Shown in pieces: positions 10,277 through 20,836 of a stretch of DNA of 64,000 nt. The stretch is from NCBI RefSeq assembly GCF_029854295.1, contig NZ_CP122979.1, positions 124,001 to 188,000 on the forward strand, written 5' to 3'. Position numbers and translations under genes: made by a program. Under the pieces are notes generated by a model that saw only the letters and a program-made list of their open reading frames with translations, was not told where the DNA came from and did not search any database. This DNA comes from Mesomycoplasma lagogenitalium. Its GTDB lineage: Bacteria; Bacillota_I; Bacilli_A; Mycoplasmatales; Metamycoplasmataceae. How positions within the stretch are numbered: the first letter of the stretch is position 1; each line of letters starts with the position of its first letter.

Positions 10277-11410
10277 TTATTTATTTATCAATCTTTTTAT
10301 TTCTTCAACTTTATTTAATTTTTCTCATGGTAAGTCCAAATCACTTCTTCCAAAATGACCATATACTGAAGTTTGTTGATAAATTGGTTTTTTCAAATTC
10401 AGATTATCAATAATTCCTTTAGGACTTAAATCAAAAATTTTGTTAATTATTTCCAGTATTTTATCTTCCGGAACTTTTGCAGTATTAAAACTATTTACAA
10501 AAACTGAAATGGGTTTTGCAATTCCGATAGCATAAGAAAGTTGAATTTCTATTTTATCAGCTAAATTAGCGGCAACAATATTTTTAGCAACTCATCTCGC
10601 TGCATAAGCAGCACTTCTATCAACTTTAGTATAATCTTTCCCGCTAAAAGCACCACCACCATGATGAGCACTACCGCCGTATGTATCTACAATAATTTTT
10701 CTTCCTGTTAAACCGGTATCACCAACAGGTCCTCCGATTGTAAATTGACCTGTTGGGTTGATTAAAATTTTATAGTCATTATTTAAATTATATTTGTCAG
10801 AAACAAAATTCATTATTTCTTTTTTAATAAAAGATTTAAATTTTTTTTCATCATAATTAAAACTATGTTGAACAGACATTAAAATTGTATCGATTTTTGG
10901 ATTATTTTTATTACTATAATCTATCGTTACTTGGCTTTTCATATCACTTTTTGCTCATTTAAATTTCCCGCTTATTCTTAATTGCTCTGCTCTTTTTACT
11001 AATTGATGAGCTAAAGTTATTGGTAGTGGCATAAACTCTGGTGTCTCATTTGTAGCATAGCCGAACATAATTCCTTGATCGCCCGCACCAATTTGTCCGT
11101 TTTGTTGATCAACACCTTGATTAATATCAGGGCTTTGTTTATTGACATTAGAAACAATTGTAAAATCATTTTCTGTATAACCTAAAATTTTAACTATTTT
11201 TCATGCAACTTTAACTACATCAACATACGATTTTGTAGTAATTTCACCACCAATAATAATTAGTCTATTAGAAGCCATAACCTCGCAAGCAACTCTGGCA
11301 TCTGGATCTTTTTTTAAAATAGCATCAAGTACAGCATCACTAATTTGATCACATATTTTATCTGGATGACCTTTTCCGACGCTTTCGCTAGTAAATAAAA
11401 TTTTATGCAT
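10277..11410 (-). CDS. metK: S-adenosylmethionine synthetase
   Basis: A 377-residue enzyme making SAM from methionine and ATP. The N-terminal [10 protein letters not shown] motif, the central [12 protein letters not shown] motif and the P-loop-like [19 protein letters not shown] motif are intact. Length is typical. SAM is needed by the methyltransferases elsewhere in the window (RsmE, PrmC, two DNA methylases). The start codon follows AAGGAGAAAG. The start region ATGCATAAA is complementary to a leader segment (11437-11445), which fits control by the riboswitch upstream. Confidence 0.95.
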
Positions 11411-11432
11411 CTTTCTCCTTTTTTATTTATTT

Positions 11433-11561
11433 TAAAATGCATAAATAAAAATAATACATGTTGAATATTTATTAATATTCCTTGATAACCACCTTATATA
11501 TTAAAATACAGGTTGGCACACTTCATAGTTTCTCAACTCAGTGTTTCTCTATGCATTTTAC
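11433..11561 (-). promoter_or_regulatory. Putative SAM-I (S-box type) riboswitch in the metK leader
   Basis: Read on the minus strand, the leader shows the SAM-I layout in order: P1 AATGCAT (11557-11551) with ATGTATT (11459-11453); J1/2 AGAG; P2 ACACT/AGTGT; a kink-turn with bulge TAT and tandem GA/GA; P2b GTT/AAC; a possible loop pseudoknot TTGA with TCAA (11485-11482); P3 ACCT/AGGT; P4 GAATATT/AATATTC. The aptamer is about 105 nt, normal for the class. The elements CCAACC, AAGGTG and ATGA sit where the family has GCAACC, AAGGTG and ATGA. A -10 box TATGAT at 11579-11574 places the transcript start just before P1. Inferred from pattern only; no covariance search was run. Confidence 0.75.
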
Positions 11562-11619
11562 TAGGTAAATGATATCATAAAAAGAAATAATTTTTAAAAT
11601 TTTAAAATATAATTGTTTT

Positions 11620-12264
11620 ATGACACTTGAAAAAATCAAAAAAATATTTGAAAAAAATTTTTCAAATATAGGCGAAAGAATTTTTTATACAATTAAAAAA
11701 AGCGAAGTAAAAAATTCTATTTATACAATCCCGATTGAAAATGAAATAAAATTTTATGGTTCAATAGTTCAAATAGCAAATATTAAATATGGTAATTTTT
11801 TTGAGCAAGTAATAAAGGAATTTTTAAAAGAAAATAATTTTAATTTGCTTAATGAAAATAACGAATATAAAAATATTGATCTTCTTTTTTCTTTAAATAA
11901 CGATTTATATATTGCTGAAGTAAAGGTTAGAGATAATCATGATAGTACCAAAAGAATTGGACAAATTTCTAATTTGCTATCCAAAAGTAAAAAAATAAAG
12001 TCCAAATTTTCATCTTATAAAATCCATAGTTTAATTTATTTTATTGATGAAACGGAAAGAAAAAATTATTCTTTTTATATAAATGAATATGATAAATATA
12101 AAGAAAATTTTAATTCGTTTAATGTATTTTACGGAGATGAATTATTTAAACATTTAAATATAATTGATAATTGATTAAATACAAAGAAAAATATTAAAAT
12201 TTTAAATGACGAGTTAAAAAATAATAAGTGAATAATGGAAATAATAAAAAAATACAAAGATTAA
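11620..12264 (+). CDS. Type II restriction endonuclease, HinfI-like (predicted GANTC)
   Basis: A 214-residue protein with a PD-(D/E)xK-type core: Asp in NIDLLF, then the motif AEVKVRDNHDSTKRIGQ, which resembles the catalytic region I recall for HinfI-type enzymes. It faces a CcrM/HinfI-like methylase gene and their 3' ends overlap by 4 nt, so the two form a restriction-modification pair. Specificity GANTC is inferred from the partner. No SD: TATAAT at 11608-11613 lies 6 nt before ATG, suggesting a leaderless mRNA. It is divergent from metK. Confidence 0.75.
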
Positions 12265-13322
12265 TTTTTATCTCTGTATTTTTTCCTTATTTCTGATATT
12301 TTTTGATTATTTATTTTTATAACTTCTCATGCATTAGTAGGTTTATTAAAAATTTTTTTGCATAAAGCATTGGGGCTATATTTTTCATTTAAATAAGTAA
12401 TTGTTCCATCAATATTAAATTTTAATTTTAAATTTTGAATATAAATATTTTCTTCAACATTTATTAAATTGGCATCTATTAAATCTTTAAAAGTGACTTT
12501 TTCTTGTTTTTTGTCAAAAGATGCAAATTTTACATTATCATCTTCCATATTTTCTTCAACATTTTTTAGTCTTTCAATTGAGGCATTATAATATCTTTCA
12601 AACAACTCAACACCCAAATAATTTCTTCCTCATTTTTTAGCAGCATGAGCTGTTGTGGCTGTTCCTATAAATGGATCAAAAACTAAATCATTATATTTAC
12701 TAGATGCTAAAATAATTCTTTCTAATAATTGTAGTGGTTTTTGGGTGCTATGAATTTTTTTGCCATTTTCATCTTTTAATCTTTCTTTTCCTGAGCAAAT
12801 AGCAAAATTTCAAATTGACTTCATTTGTTTGCCTTTATTTAAAAATTTCATTGTTTTATAATTAAATGTAAATGAAGAATTTTTATTTTTTACCACTCAT
12901 AAAAGTGTTTCATGATCATTAACAAACCTTGTTCCCCCAAAATTAGGAACGGGGTTAGTTTTTTCTCAAATAATTTCACCAATTATTCAAGCATTTAAAT
13001 TTTGTAAAATATTACCAATTATATGAATGTTTTGATAAGAACCGATAATTCAAAATGATCCATTTTTTTTCAAAATCCTTAAGCATTCTTTAATTCATTT
13101 TAAACTTTCTTCTTTATAATGCTCTAAAGAATTAAATTTATCTCACTCATCATTTACTCCTTCAAATTTTAAGCCGTTAGGTCTTAATAATTCTTTTTGC
13201 AAGTTCATATTATATGGAGGATCGGCAAAAATTAAATCAATACATTCATCAGGAAGTGATTTCATAAAATTTATGTTATCATCTAAAATAATTTGATTAA
13301 TTGGAATTTTATTTTCTTTCAT
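12261..13322 (-). CDS. DNA adenine-N6 methyltransferase, CcrM/HinfI type (GANTC)
   Basis: A 353-residue beta-class methylase. The catalytic motif DPPYN lies near residue 35 in [17 protein letters not shown], and the SAM-binding motif DPFIGTATT lies about residue 220, the beta order. The C-terminal 90 residues ([12 protein letters not shown] to AWEVIKI) match the extra DNA-binding domain typical of CcrM and M.HinfI, which recognise GANTC. It protects the host from the convergent nuclease gene. All Trp codons are TGA or absent. Downstream partner overlap is tail to tail. Confidence 0.88.
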
Positions 13323-13411
13323 ATTTATTTATTTTACTATATTTTAGTTAAAATTTAGGAACGAAAATGTAAATAAAAGGCAAAATTTAGATTTTAAAAA
13401 TTGAAATAAAA

Positions 13412-13447
13412 AATAATTCCCAAATATTAAAGGAATTATTTTTTATT
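13412..13447 (-). terminator. Terminator of rpmE
   Basis: Stem AATAATTCC / GGAATTATT with an 11-nt loop. The flanking A run (T run on the minus strand) makes it a terminator for rpmE. Confidence 0.8.
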
Positions 13448-13479
13448 TATTGATCAATGTTTTACTAATTTTACTATAT

Positions 13480-13698
13480 TTATTTTTTAGCATTTTTAGC
13501 AAAAGAAGCCATTCTGTTAAATCTTTCAATTCTTCCTGTTGCTCTTGCTTTAGATCTATCACCAGTGAAAAATGAATGACAACCTGAACAAACGTCAACT
13601 GAAACTTTTGATACTGTTGAACCGAAAGTAAATTCAGTTGAGCAAGTAGAACAAACAGCTTTTACAGTTTGGTAACTTGGATGAATATCTTTTTTCAT
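13480..13698 (-). CDS. rpmE: Ribosomal protein L31, zinc-binding type
   Basis: A 72-residue large-subunit protein. Cys16, Cys19, Cys37 and Cys40 form the two CxxC pairs of the zinc-containing form. The N-terminal MKKDIHPSYQ and the central HSFFTGDRSKARATGRIERF segment are diagnostic. Length is normal. Monocistronic, divergent from the FNT channel gene. Confidence 0.97.
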   Translation of the reverse strand: MKKDIHPSYQTVKAVCSTCSTEFTFGSTVSKVSVDVCSGCHSFFTGDRSKARATGRIERFNRMASFAKNAKK

Positions 13699-13768
13699 TA
13701 TTTTCCTTTCACATAGAATAAAAATTCTATATTTTTAACTTTTATATATATAATACCACATTTTGTAT

Positions 13769-13774
13769 TATAAT
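13769..13774 (+). promoter_or_regulatory. -10 box of the FNT channel gene
   Basis: TATAAT 24 nt before the ATG at 13799, followed by the SD GGAG at 13790-13793. Confidence 0.5.
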
Positions 13775-13798
13775 AAATAAAATATAAACGGAGAAAAA

Positions 13799-14986
13799 AT
13801 GCAGGATTATAAGAGTAATTTTTCTAATGCTATTGATTATGGATACCAGAAAACAAAATTAGTCTGGTGAAAACATCTATTAATGGGAATGATGGCATCT
13901 ATTTATGTTGGGATTGGATATATTGGATATATTTATGTTTTAGGTTGATTTGGTGCGGATCAAGTAGAAACAAATGGGCATTTTTATCTCGCTGGAAATG
14001 CTTTATTTTTAGCTGCTATGGTGTTCCCTGTAGGGATAATTATGATAACCATCTTAGGTGGTTCATTATTTACATCCGATTCGCTACAAAGTTTAGCTGT
14101 TATGACCAAAAAGGCTCGAGCTACTAAAGTTTTAAGAAATTTATTTTGAGTTTTAGTAGGTAATTTTTTAGGGGGATTATTTGTTGCAATTTTATTAAAA
14201 TTGTCACACGCTTTTAAAGACGATCAATTAAGAGTTTTGGAATTTATAATTTCAAAAAAAATATCTTATACATGAACTGAAGTTTTTGCATCGGCGCTTT
14301 TATGTAATATTTTAGTTGCCGGAACAGTTTGAGCTTGTTTGGCAACAAATTCAACATCAGGAAAAATATTAATTATGTTTTTCTTTATTTGAGTTTTTGC
14401 AATTGCAGGATTTCAGCATGTTGTAGCAAATGGAATTTTATTTGCTTTCGGTTGATTATTTCAAAATACTGAATATACAACATTTGCTAATGATGCGGAT
14501 TTTCAAGAATGGATACATGAAGGGTTAATTTCAGCAGAAAGAGTGGCTGAAATGAAGGCAGAAAATCCAGTAAATAATAATAGTTATTATGAATTTACAA
14601 CTACATTAAATGAAATGATTGAAATTAATTCAAGACACAAACTTCCTGAATATTCATCGCTAAATTGAACAGGAAAAGCACTTTTACCCAATTTATTATC
14701 AGCAATGGTTGGAAATTGATTTTCAGGTGCTATCTTTCTACCTGTTGTTTATTGAGCTCTTATTAAATTTAAACCTAAAAAATACGGAACTATTGATCCG
14801 CAAGTTATTGTTGAAAATGAAATTAAACAAGTTCTGGAAAACCAAGAAGTTAAAGATATAGACGAAGCCAAGGAAATAGCATTTTCTAATTTAAGTCAAA
14901 TTAGGAAAAAAGAAATTAAAAAGAATTTTGAAAAGCCTACTTTATTAGATAAAATAAAAAAATTCTTTTCAAAAAATAAAAAATAA
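13799..14986 (+). CDS. Formate/nitrite transporter family channel with loop insert and tail
   Basis: A 395-residue FNT-family channel for small monovalent acids (formate, nitrite or lactate). Six membrane segments; the broken-helix motif CNILVAGTVWACLATNSTSG and the conserved FQHVVANG and PNLLSAMVGNWFSGAIF blocks (canonical N-L-x-P-x-x-x-G-N) identify it. Family members are usually about 280 aa. Here a polar insert of roughly 65 residues follows FGWLFQN before the last membrane segment, and a charged C-terminal tail of about 85 residues is added. Given lactate dehydrogenase in this window, lactate or formate export is a reasonable guess, not shown by sequence. Confidence 0.85.
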
Positions 14987-14998
14987 ATATATTAAATT

Positions 14999-15037
14999 AA
15001 AAATAGACTTGCTAATTGTGAGTCTATTTTTAATTTA
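14999..15037 (+). terminator. Terminator of the FNT gene
   Basis: AAAAATAGACT pairs with AGTCTATTTTT around an 11-nt loop, followed by a T-rich tail. Confidence 0.85.
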
Positions 15038-15144
15038 ATATATAAGTTAATTAACTAGGTTTTAATTTTAAACTTTTATTATTTATAATAAATTTTTAAC
15101 TTTTTTTATTGAATTTAAAAGAATAATGTAAAATTTAATTAATT

Positions 15145-16107
15145 ATGAAAAGGTGAAATAGTAGAACTATAGCATTTGTTGCTGTTTTTATGTCAATATC
15201 TACAATAATGCTTTTATTAGGCATTAGGCTTTTTCCTTTAGCAATTTTGCCAAATATTAGGTTTTCCATTATTGGTTTACCGATAAAAATAACTGGATTT
15301 ATATTTGGACCAATTGTTGGATTTTTAACAGGATTTTTATCGGATTTAATCAGTTTACAATTTGCACCTTCTACTTATTCAGTTTATTATACAATTTCAT
15401 TAGCAATAACCGGAATAATTCCCGGAATGGTTTCATGGCTATTTTTTGACATTATTAAAAAAAGATTTAATGAGGAGTATTTACAAAAAAAATATGAAGA
15501 AAAAGTTAATTTTAACTTAACTAAACTAACAGCTTTAAATTTAAAATTAACTACATTGTCAATTTCTGATTCTAATGAAAAAGTTAAAATTAGTCAAAAA
15601 ATTCAAAAAATAAGTAAAAAAATTAATAGATTAAATAAAAAAAGTCTTGAAACAAGACTTTATAATTTGATGTTATTATCTTGTTGAATTTTATTAATTT
15701 TAATAATGACTATTATAATAAGCATTATTTATGCAGCTCCTGATTCTGCATTTGAAAATTCTAAGTTTATTAAAAATAAAACATCATTTTTGATATTAAT
15801 GCTTTCAGGAACTAGTTCAATGTTAATATTTATTACAATCGCTAGATTTTTAAAATTTTTCAAATCTAAAGATCGTTTTTCTACTATGGTTCCTATTATT
15901 GTTTTTTCGGCAATTTTAGAACCTATTAGTAGTTCTATTTTATCTTTAGGCGATGTTCAATCAGGAACTTTTCCAACTTTTGAAATCGCTTTAATTTCAC
16001 ATTTTATTGTTTCTCCTGTTAAAATTTGAGTAAATTTATTTGTTATTTATTTAACAAGTTTAATAATTATTCCAATAGTTAAAAATAAAACTAAAAACAG
16101 TTATTAA
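15145..16107 (+). CDS. ECF transporter S component, FolT-like, with coiled-coil insert
   Basis: A 320-residue membrane protein. The first 100 residues show the S-component pattern of vitamin ECF importers, with LPIKITGFIFGPIVGFLTGFLSDL resembling FolT (folate) proteins. Residues about 105-175 are a Lys-rich coiled-coil insert on the cytoplasmic side, absent from normal S components (about 170-200 aa), before the remaining membrane helices. It is 8 nt before a pseudo-ABC gene and in the same run as folD, which supports folate as substrate. No general EcfA/EcfT genes are in the window. The start has no strong SD. Confidence 0.7.
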
Positions 16108-16115
16108 GGTGATTT

Positions 16116-18356
16116 ATGGAAAAAGAAATGAATATTTTATCTTTAATTGATGTTTCGTTTAAAGATAAATTAAGAAATGTAAATTTAGAAATAAAAAGAG
16201 GTGAAAGTATAATTATTTTTTCTTCCGATTCATCTCTGCCTTATTCATTTAGGGATTTATTAGTTTTTAAAAATAAAAAATATTCAGGAGTAATTAAAAT
16301 CGGAAACTCTTTTTTAAAAAGAAAGAGTTCTGATTTTTTTGTAAATGAAAAAGTTTTATCCATATTTTCTGACAATAGAAAAAATCATTATTTTGATAAA
16401 CCGCTTTTTGAAGTAATGAAATATTCTTTAGAAACAAATGAACATAATTTCAAACTCATTCAAGATTTTCGTAAAGATTGAAAAGAGATAAGTGAAGAAT
16501 ATGAATTTTATATTAAAGAAAATGAAGAAAAATTCACTTCTTCATTATTTTTAAAACAAATTAAAATTTATGATGAATTTTTAAATTCTATTGATGAGAA
16601 AGAAATTTTTACACAAAAGGGCAAAAAAATTGATTTTCAAATTTTAAATAACTATTTGGATAAAAGAATAGCAATGCTTAATAAAAGTTTAAGTACCATT
16701 TCATATTATGAGGTTAAAAAATATAATTCTTATTTGGATTTTCAAAGAAAATATAGAAATCATGAAGGAAAATTACAAAATTTAAAAACCGATTATAAAA
16801 AAGTGGAAAAAGAAGTGTTTAATTTTGCCAACACATCAGAATTTAACATTGAAAATGATAAAAAAGGTAAAATACTTTTTGATATTAATGCGGAAATAAA
16901 AAAGGAATTAGATTTTTTAAAATATGGCAATTTTTCTAATGGATTTTATAAGTTATTAATAAAGGCATTGAAATTAAAAATCATTCGTTCTAGAAAAGAA
17001 TTGAAATTAGCAAGAAAAACTAAAAAAATTGATGATATCAATAAAGCTAAAATCAATTATTGAGTTAAAACAGAAACTTATAAATTGTTTAAAAAAAATC
17101 GTAAACATTTTAAATATATAGATGACAAAAATTTAAAAGGTTTATATAAAACAATTCAAGATTTTGAAATTAGTTATTATAATGAAGTTTTTTTCGATTT
17201 TAAAAGAGGTAAAAAGATTCATTGAAATGAATCTTTAAAAAAGATTGATTCATCAAAAGAAAAAAGATATTCTTTAAGAAGAATTAAAGAGATGAATCAG
17301 ATGAAAATTGAAGAAACAAAAGAAAAAATTAATAATTTATATCGAGAATTAGAAAAAAATAAAAAAATAAAAGTTTTAGGTTCAAAAGAAATTGATAAAT
17401 CTGCAAAAAATATTAAAGAAAACGATTTATTAGAAAAAAAAGCGGATTATTTTTGGGAAATTAATCAAAGCAACAGCAGTTTAACTGACAGTATTACAAT
17501 TAATGTTCAAAATAATAAAAAATTAGAACAACAAATAATAAAAAGAGTTCTTCAATCAATGAAAATTGATCGCCATTTATTTTCACTATTGCAAAAAAAT
17601 AAGCAAAAACTTAATAAAATTCCCGCAGAAATAAAGAAAAAAATAGAGGAAGTAAAAAATTTAGATTTTCACGCATTTGAAATTTATCACCCTCTTTCTT
17701 TTGTTTATACTAAAGATTTTGATGAAAATTCTTTAATTCAAAAAGTTATTATTAAAAACGAACTTTTTGCATTTTTAGAATCAATTAATATGAATAGTGA
17801 TAAATTATGAATTCCGTATTCCCAACTTTCTTTAAAAGATAGAATAAAAATTGATATTGCTAAATTAAAATTATATAGTCCTGATGTTGTTATAGTCGAT
17901 CTAAGAAGAACAATTTTCGATCATTCTTATATAGATGAAATGATTAAATATAAAGATGAAAAAACAACTTTATTAATTTTTAGTGATAAATATTTTAAAA
18001 GTTCTGTAAATAATTATATTTTCATCGAAAAGGGAAAAATAATTGAACAAGCATTAAATAATAGAAATTTAATTTTCGAAACAGAGTATGCTAAAAAATT
18101 TATGGAAGATAAAAAATTTCATTTGGAAATTTTGGAAAAAATAAGTTTAATGGACTATGAAGAAATTTATAACTCCCGCAAAAGTTATAAAATTAATAAT
18201 TCACTAGTTTATACATCTGAAAACGATGTTGCAATGTTAAAATTAATTGATGAAAGTAAAGAAAATCAAGATGAATTTGTTTTAGAAAAAAATGATGTTT
18301 TAGATATTGAAGATACTGTTATAATAGATTTAAGCTCAAAAAGTAAGGAGAAATAA
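16116..18356 (+). CDS. Pseudo-ABC ATPase-like protein with very long coiled-coil insert
   Basis: A 746-residue cytoplasmic protein with no membrane segment. Its ends keep the outline of an ABC ATPase, but the catalytic motifs are gone. The Walker A position (after IKRGESIIIF) reads SSDSSLPY at 36-43, with no Gly-Lys-Thr. The signature position reads LSLKD (571-575). Exactly 23 residues after its Ser572 comes the Walker B stretch DVVIVD with Asp595, where catalytic Glu is replaced by Leu596. Ser623 stands where the switch His should be. In the intact ATPase at 3192 the same signature-to-Walker-B spacing is also 23. About residues 125-560 are Lys/Glu-rich coiled coil. It sits between a FolT-like S component and valS (1-nt overlap). 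Predicted non-hydrolysing; role unknown. Confidence 0.7.
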
Positions 18357-20836
18357 TGAAATCCATTTATAGTCACATAGAAATTGAGAAAAATAGAAAT
18401 GATAAATGAATAAAAAAAGGTTTTTTTTCTACTCACGATAATCGTAAAAAACCTTTTACAATTGTTTTACCACCGCCAAATGTTACTGGAAAACTTCATT
18501 TAGGTCATGCATGAGATGGATTTATCCAAGATGTTGTTATTCGTTATAAAAAACTAAAAGGTTATGATGTATTATTTTTACCAGCTGTTGATCATGCTGG
18601 AATTGCCACCCAAATTAAAGTAGAAGAGAGATTAAATAAACAAAATATTTCACGTTATGATTTGGGAAGAGAAAAATTTTTAAATCAAGTTTGAAATTGA
18701 AAAGACGAATATTATCAAGTTATCAAAAAGCAATGAAATACTTTAGGTCTAGCTTTAGATTATTCCAACGAAAGATTTACTTTAGATAAAGAGGCAAATG
18801 AAGCAGTTTTAAAAGTTTTTATAGATTTTTACAATAAGGGTTTGATTTACAAAGACTTTAAGGCGATAAATTGAGATCCAAAACAAAGAACTGCTCTATC
18901 AAATATTGAAGTTATTAATAAACCCACTATTCAAAAAATGTATTACATTAAATATTTTATTGAAAATAGTGATAAATTTTTAACAGTTGCAACTACCAGA
19001 ATCGAAACGATTGCTTCTGATGTTGCTTTAGCTGTTAATCCTGAGGATAAAAGATATAAAAATATTGTGGGTAAATATGTAATTCATCCATTTACTAAAA
19101 AAAGAATTCCAATTATTAGTGATGATTATATTGATAAAAAATTTGGAAGCGGAGTAATGAAAGTTTCAGCACATGCTACTGCAGATATTGATATTATCAA
19201 AAAGCATAATTTAAAAATCAATGAATGTATAAATTTAGATGGAAAAATGAATTCACTCGCTTTAGAATTTGAAAATTTAGATCGCTTTGAAGCAAGAGAA
19301 TTAATGTATAAAAAACTTTTAAAAGAAAATTTTATCGTTAAAGTTGAACAAATAACTTCAAATGTTGGTTATTCAGAAAGAAGTGGTGAAGTTGTTGAAA
19401 TAATGATGTCAAATCAATGGTTTGTTAAAATGGAAACACTGGCAAAAAAAGTTTTAGATCATCTTAAAACAAAAGACGGTATAAAATTTTTACCTTCTAG
19501 ATTTGTTAACATTATTAAAAAATGAATGGAAAATGTTTATGATTGAACCATTTCTAGACAGTTGTGATGAGGCCATAGAATTCCCGCTTGATATAAAGAT
19601 GGGCAAATGAAAGTTCAAATTGATAGTCCAGGAGAAAATTGAGTACAAGATGAAGATGTATTAGACACATGATTTTCTTCCGGATTAGCTCCTTTTGCAT
19701 TTTTAGGTTGACCGCAAAGTGAAGAAAAACTGAGAAAATATTTTCCAACTTCACTTTTAGTAACTGGTTGAGATATTATTTTCTTTTGAGTTGCTAGAAT
19801 GTATTTTTTCAGTTTAGAAAATTTAAATAAAAAACCATTTGATCAAGTTTTACTTCACGGTCTAATAAGAGACAAAGATGGTAAAAAAATGTCTAAATCA
19901 TTAGGTAACGGAATTGATCCGATGGAAGTTATAGAAAAATACGGTTCTGATGTTTTAAGAGAGGCGCTTATTTTTAATTCAACACCGGGACAGGATATTA
20001 GATTTAGCGAAGAAAAATTAGATGCTGCTTGATCAATTAATAATAAATTATGAAATATTGTTAAATATATTAATGATTTAAATGATGATAATAACCTTTT
20101 ATCAGATAAAGATAAGTGAATTTGAAATAAATTATATGAATTAAATAAAAATATCGATAAATATATGAAAAAATATGATTTTACTTTAATTTATAAAGAA
20201 ATTCATAAATTTATATATGAACATTTATCCTCTTGATACATTGAGTTTACAAAAACTCAGCCAAATAAGAAAAATGCTCTGGAATTGCTTGAAAAACTTT
20301 TTGTAATTTTACATCCTTTTATGCCATTTTTAACAGATTATTTATATGAAAAAATGTTTAATAAAGAATTATTGGATAATGATGAAATAAAAATTAAAAA
20401 ATTTAAAAACATTTCTCATGTTGATGATTTAATTGAAATTGTTACAAATTTAAGACAATATCGAGAAAAGCACAATATTTCGAAAAAAGAAATTATCGAA
20501 TATTGAATCAAGGATTTTGATTTTGATTCAGATTTTATAAATAGTATTAATAAAATGTGTAATTCCAAAATAGTAAAAAATTCAGTTTCACTACTAAAAA
20601 CTAATAAATTTGAAATTTATATTAATTTATCAAAAGATTATTTAGCAAAAGAAAAAGAAAGAATTTTAAAAGAAATTGATTTTATTAAATTTGAAATTAA
20701 AAGAGCTGAAAATATTTTAAATAATCCTAAATTTATGGAAAAAGCACCAAAAGAAAAAATTATTATTGAGCAAGAAAAATTAAAAAATTATCAAGAAAAA
20801 CTAAAATTATATCAAGAAAAAATAGAAAGTAAGTAA
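18356..20836 (+). CDS. valS: Valyl-tRNA synthetase
   Basis: An 826-residue class Ia synthetase charging tRNA-Val. HIGH motif HLGH at 48-51 within [20 protein letters not shown] at 511-515; the CP1 editing domain lies between them; the C-terminal 90 residues are the usual coiled-coil arm. Slightly short for the family (about 880). Many Trp are TGA, including the WD and WFSSGLAPF regions. The ATG overlaps the stop of the pseudo-ABC gene by one base, and folD follows directly, so the four genes from 15145 are likely one operon. Confidence 0.97.
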
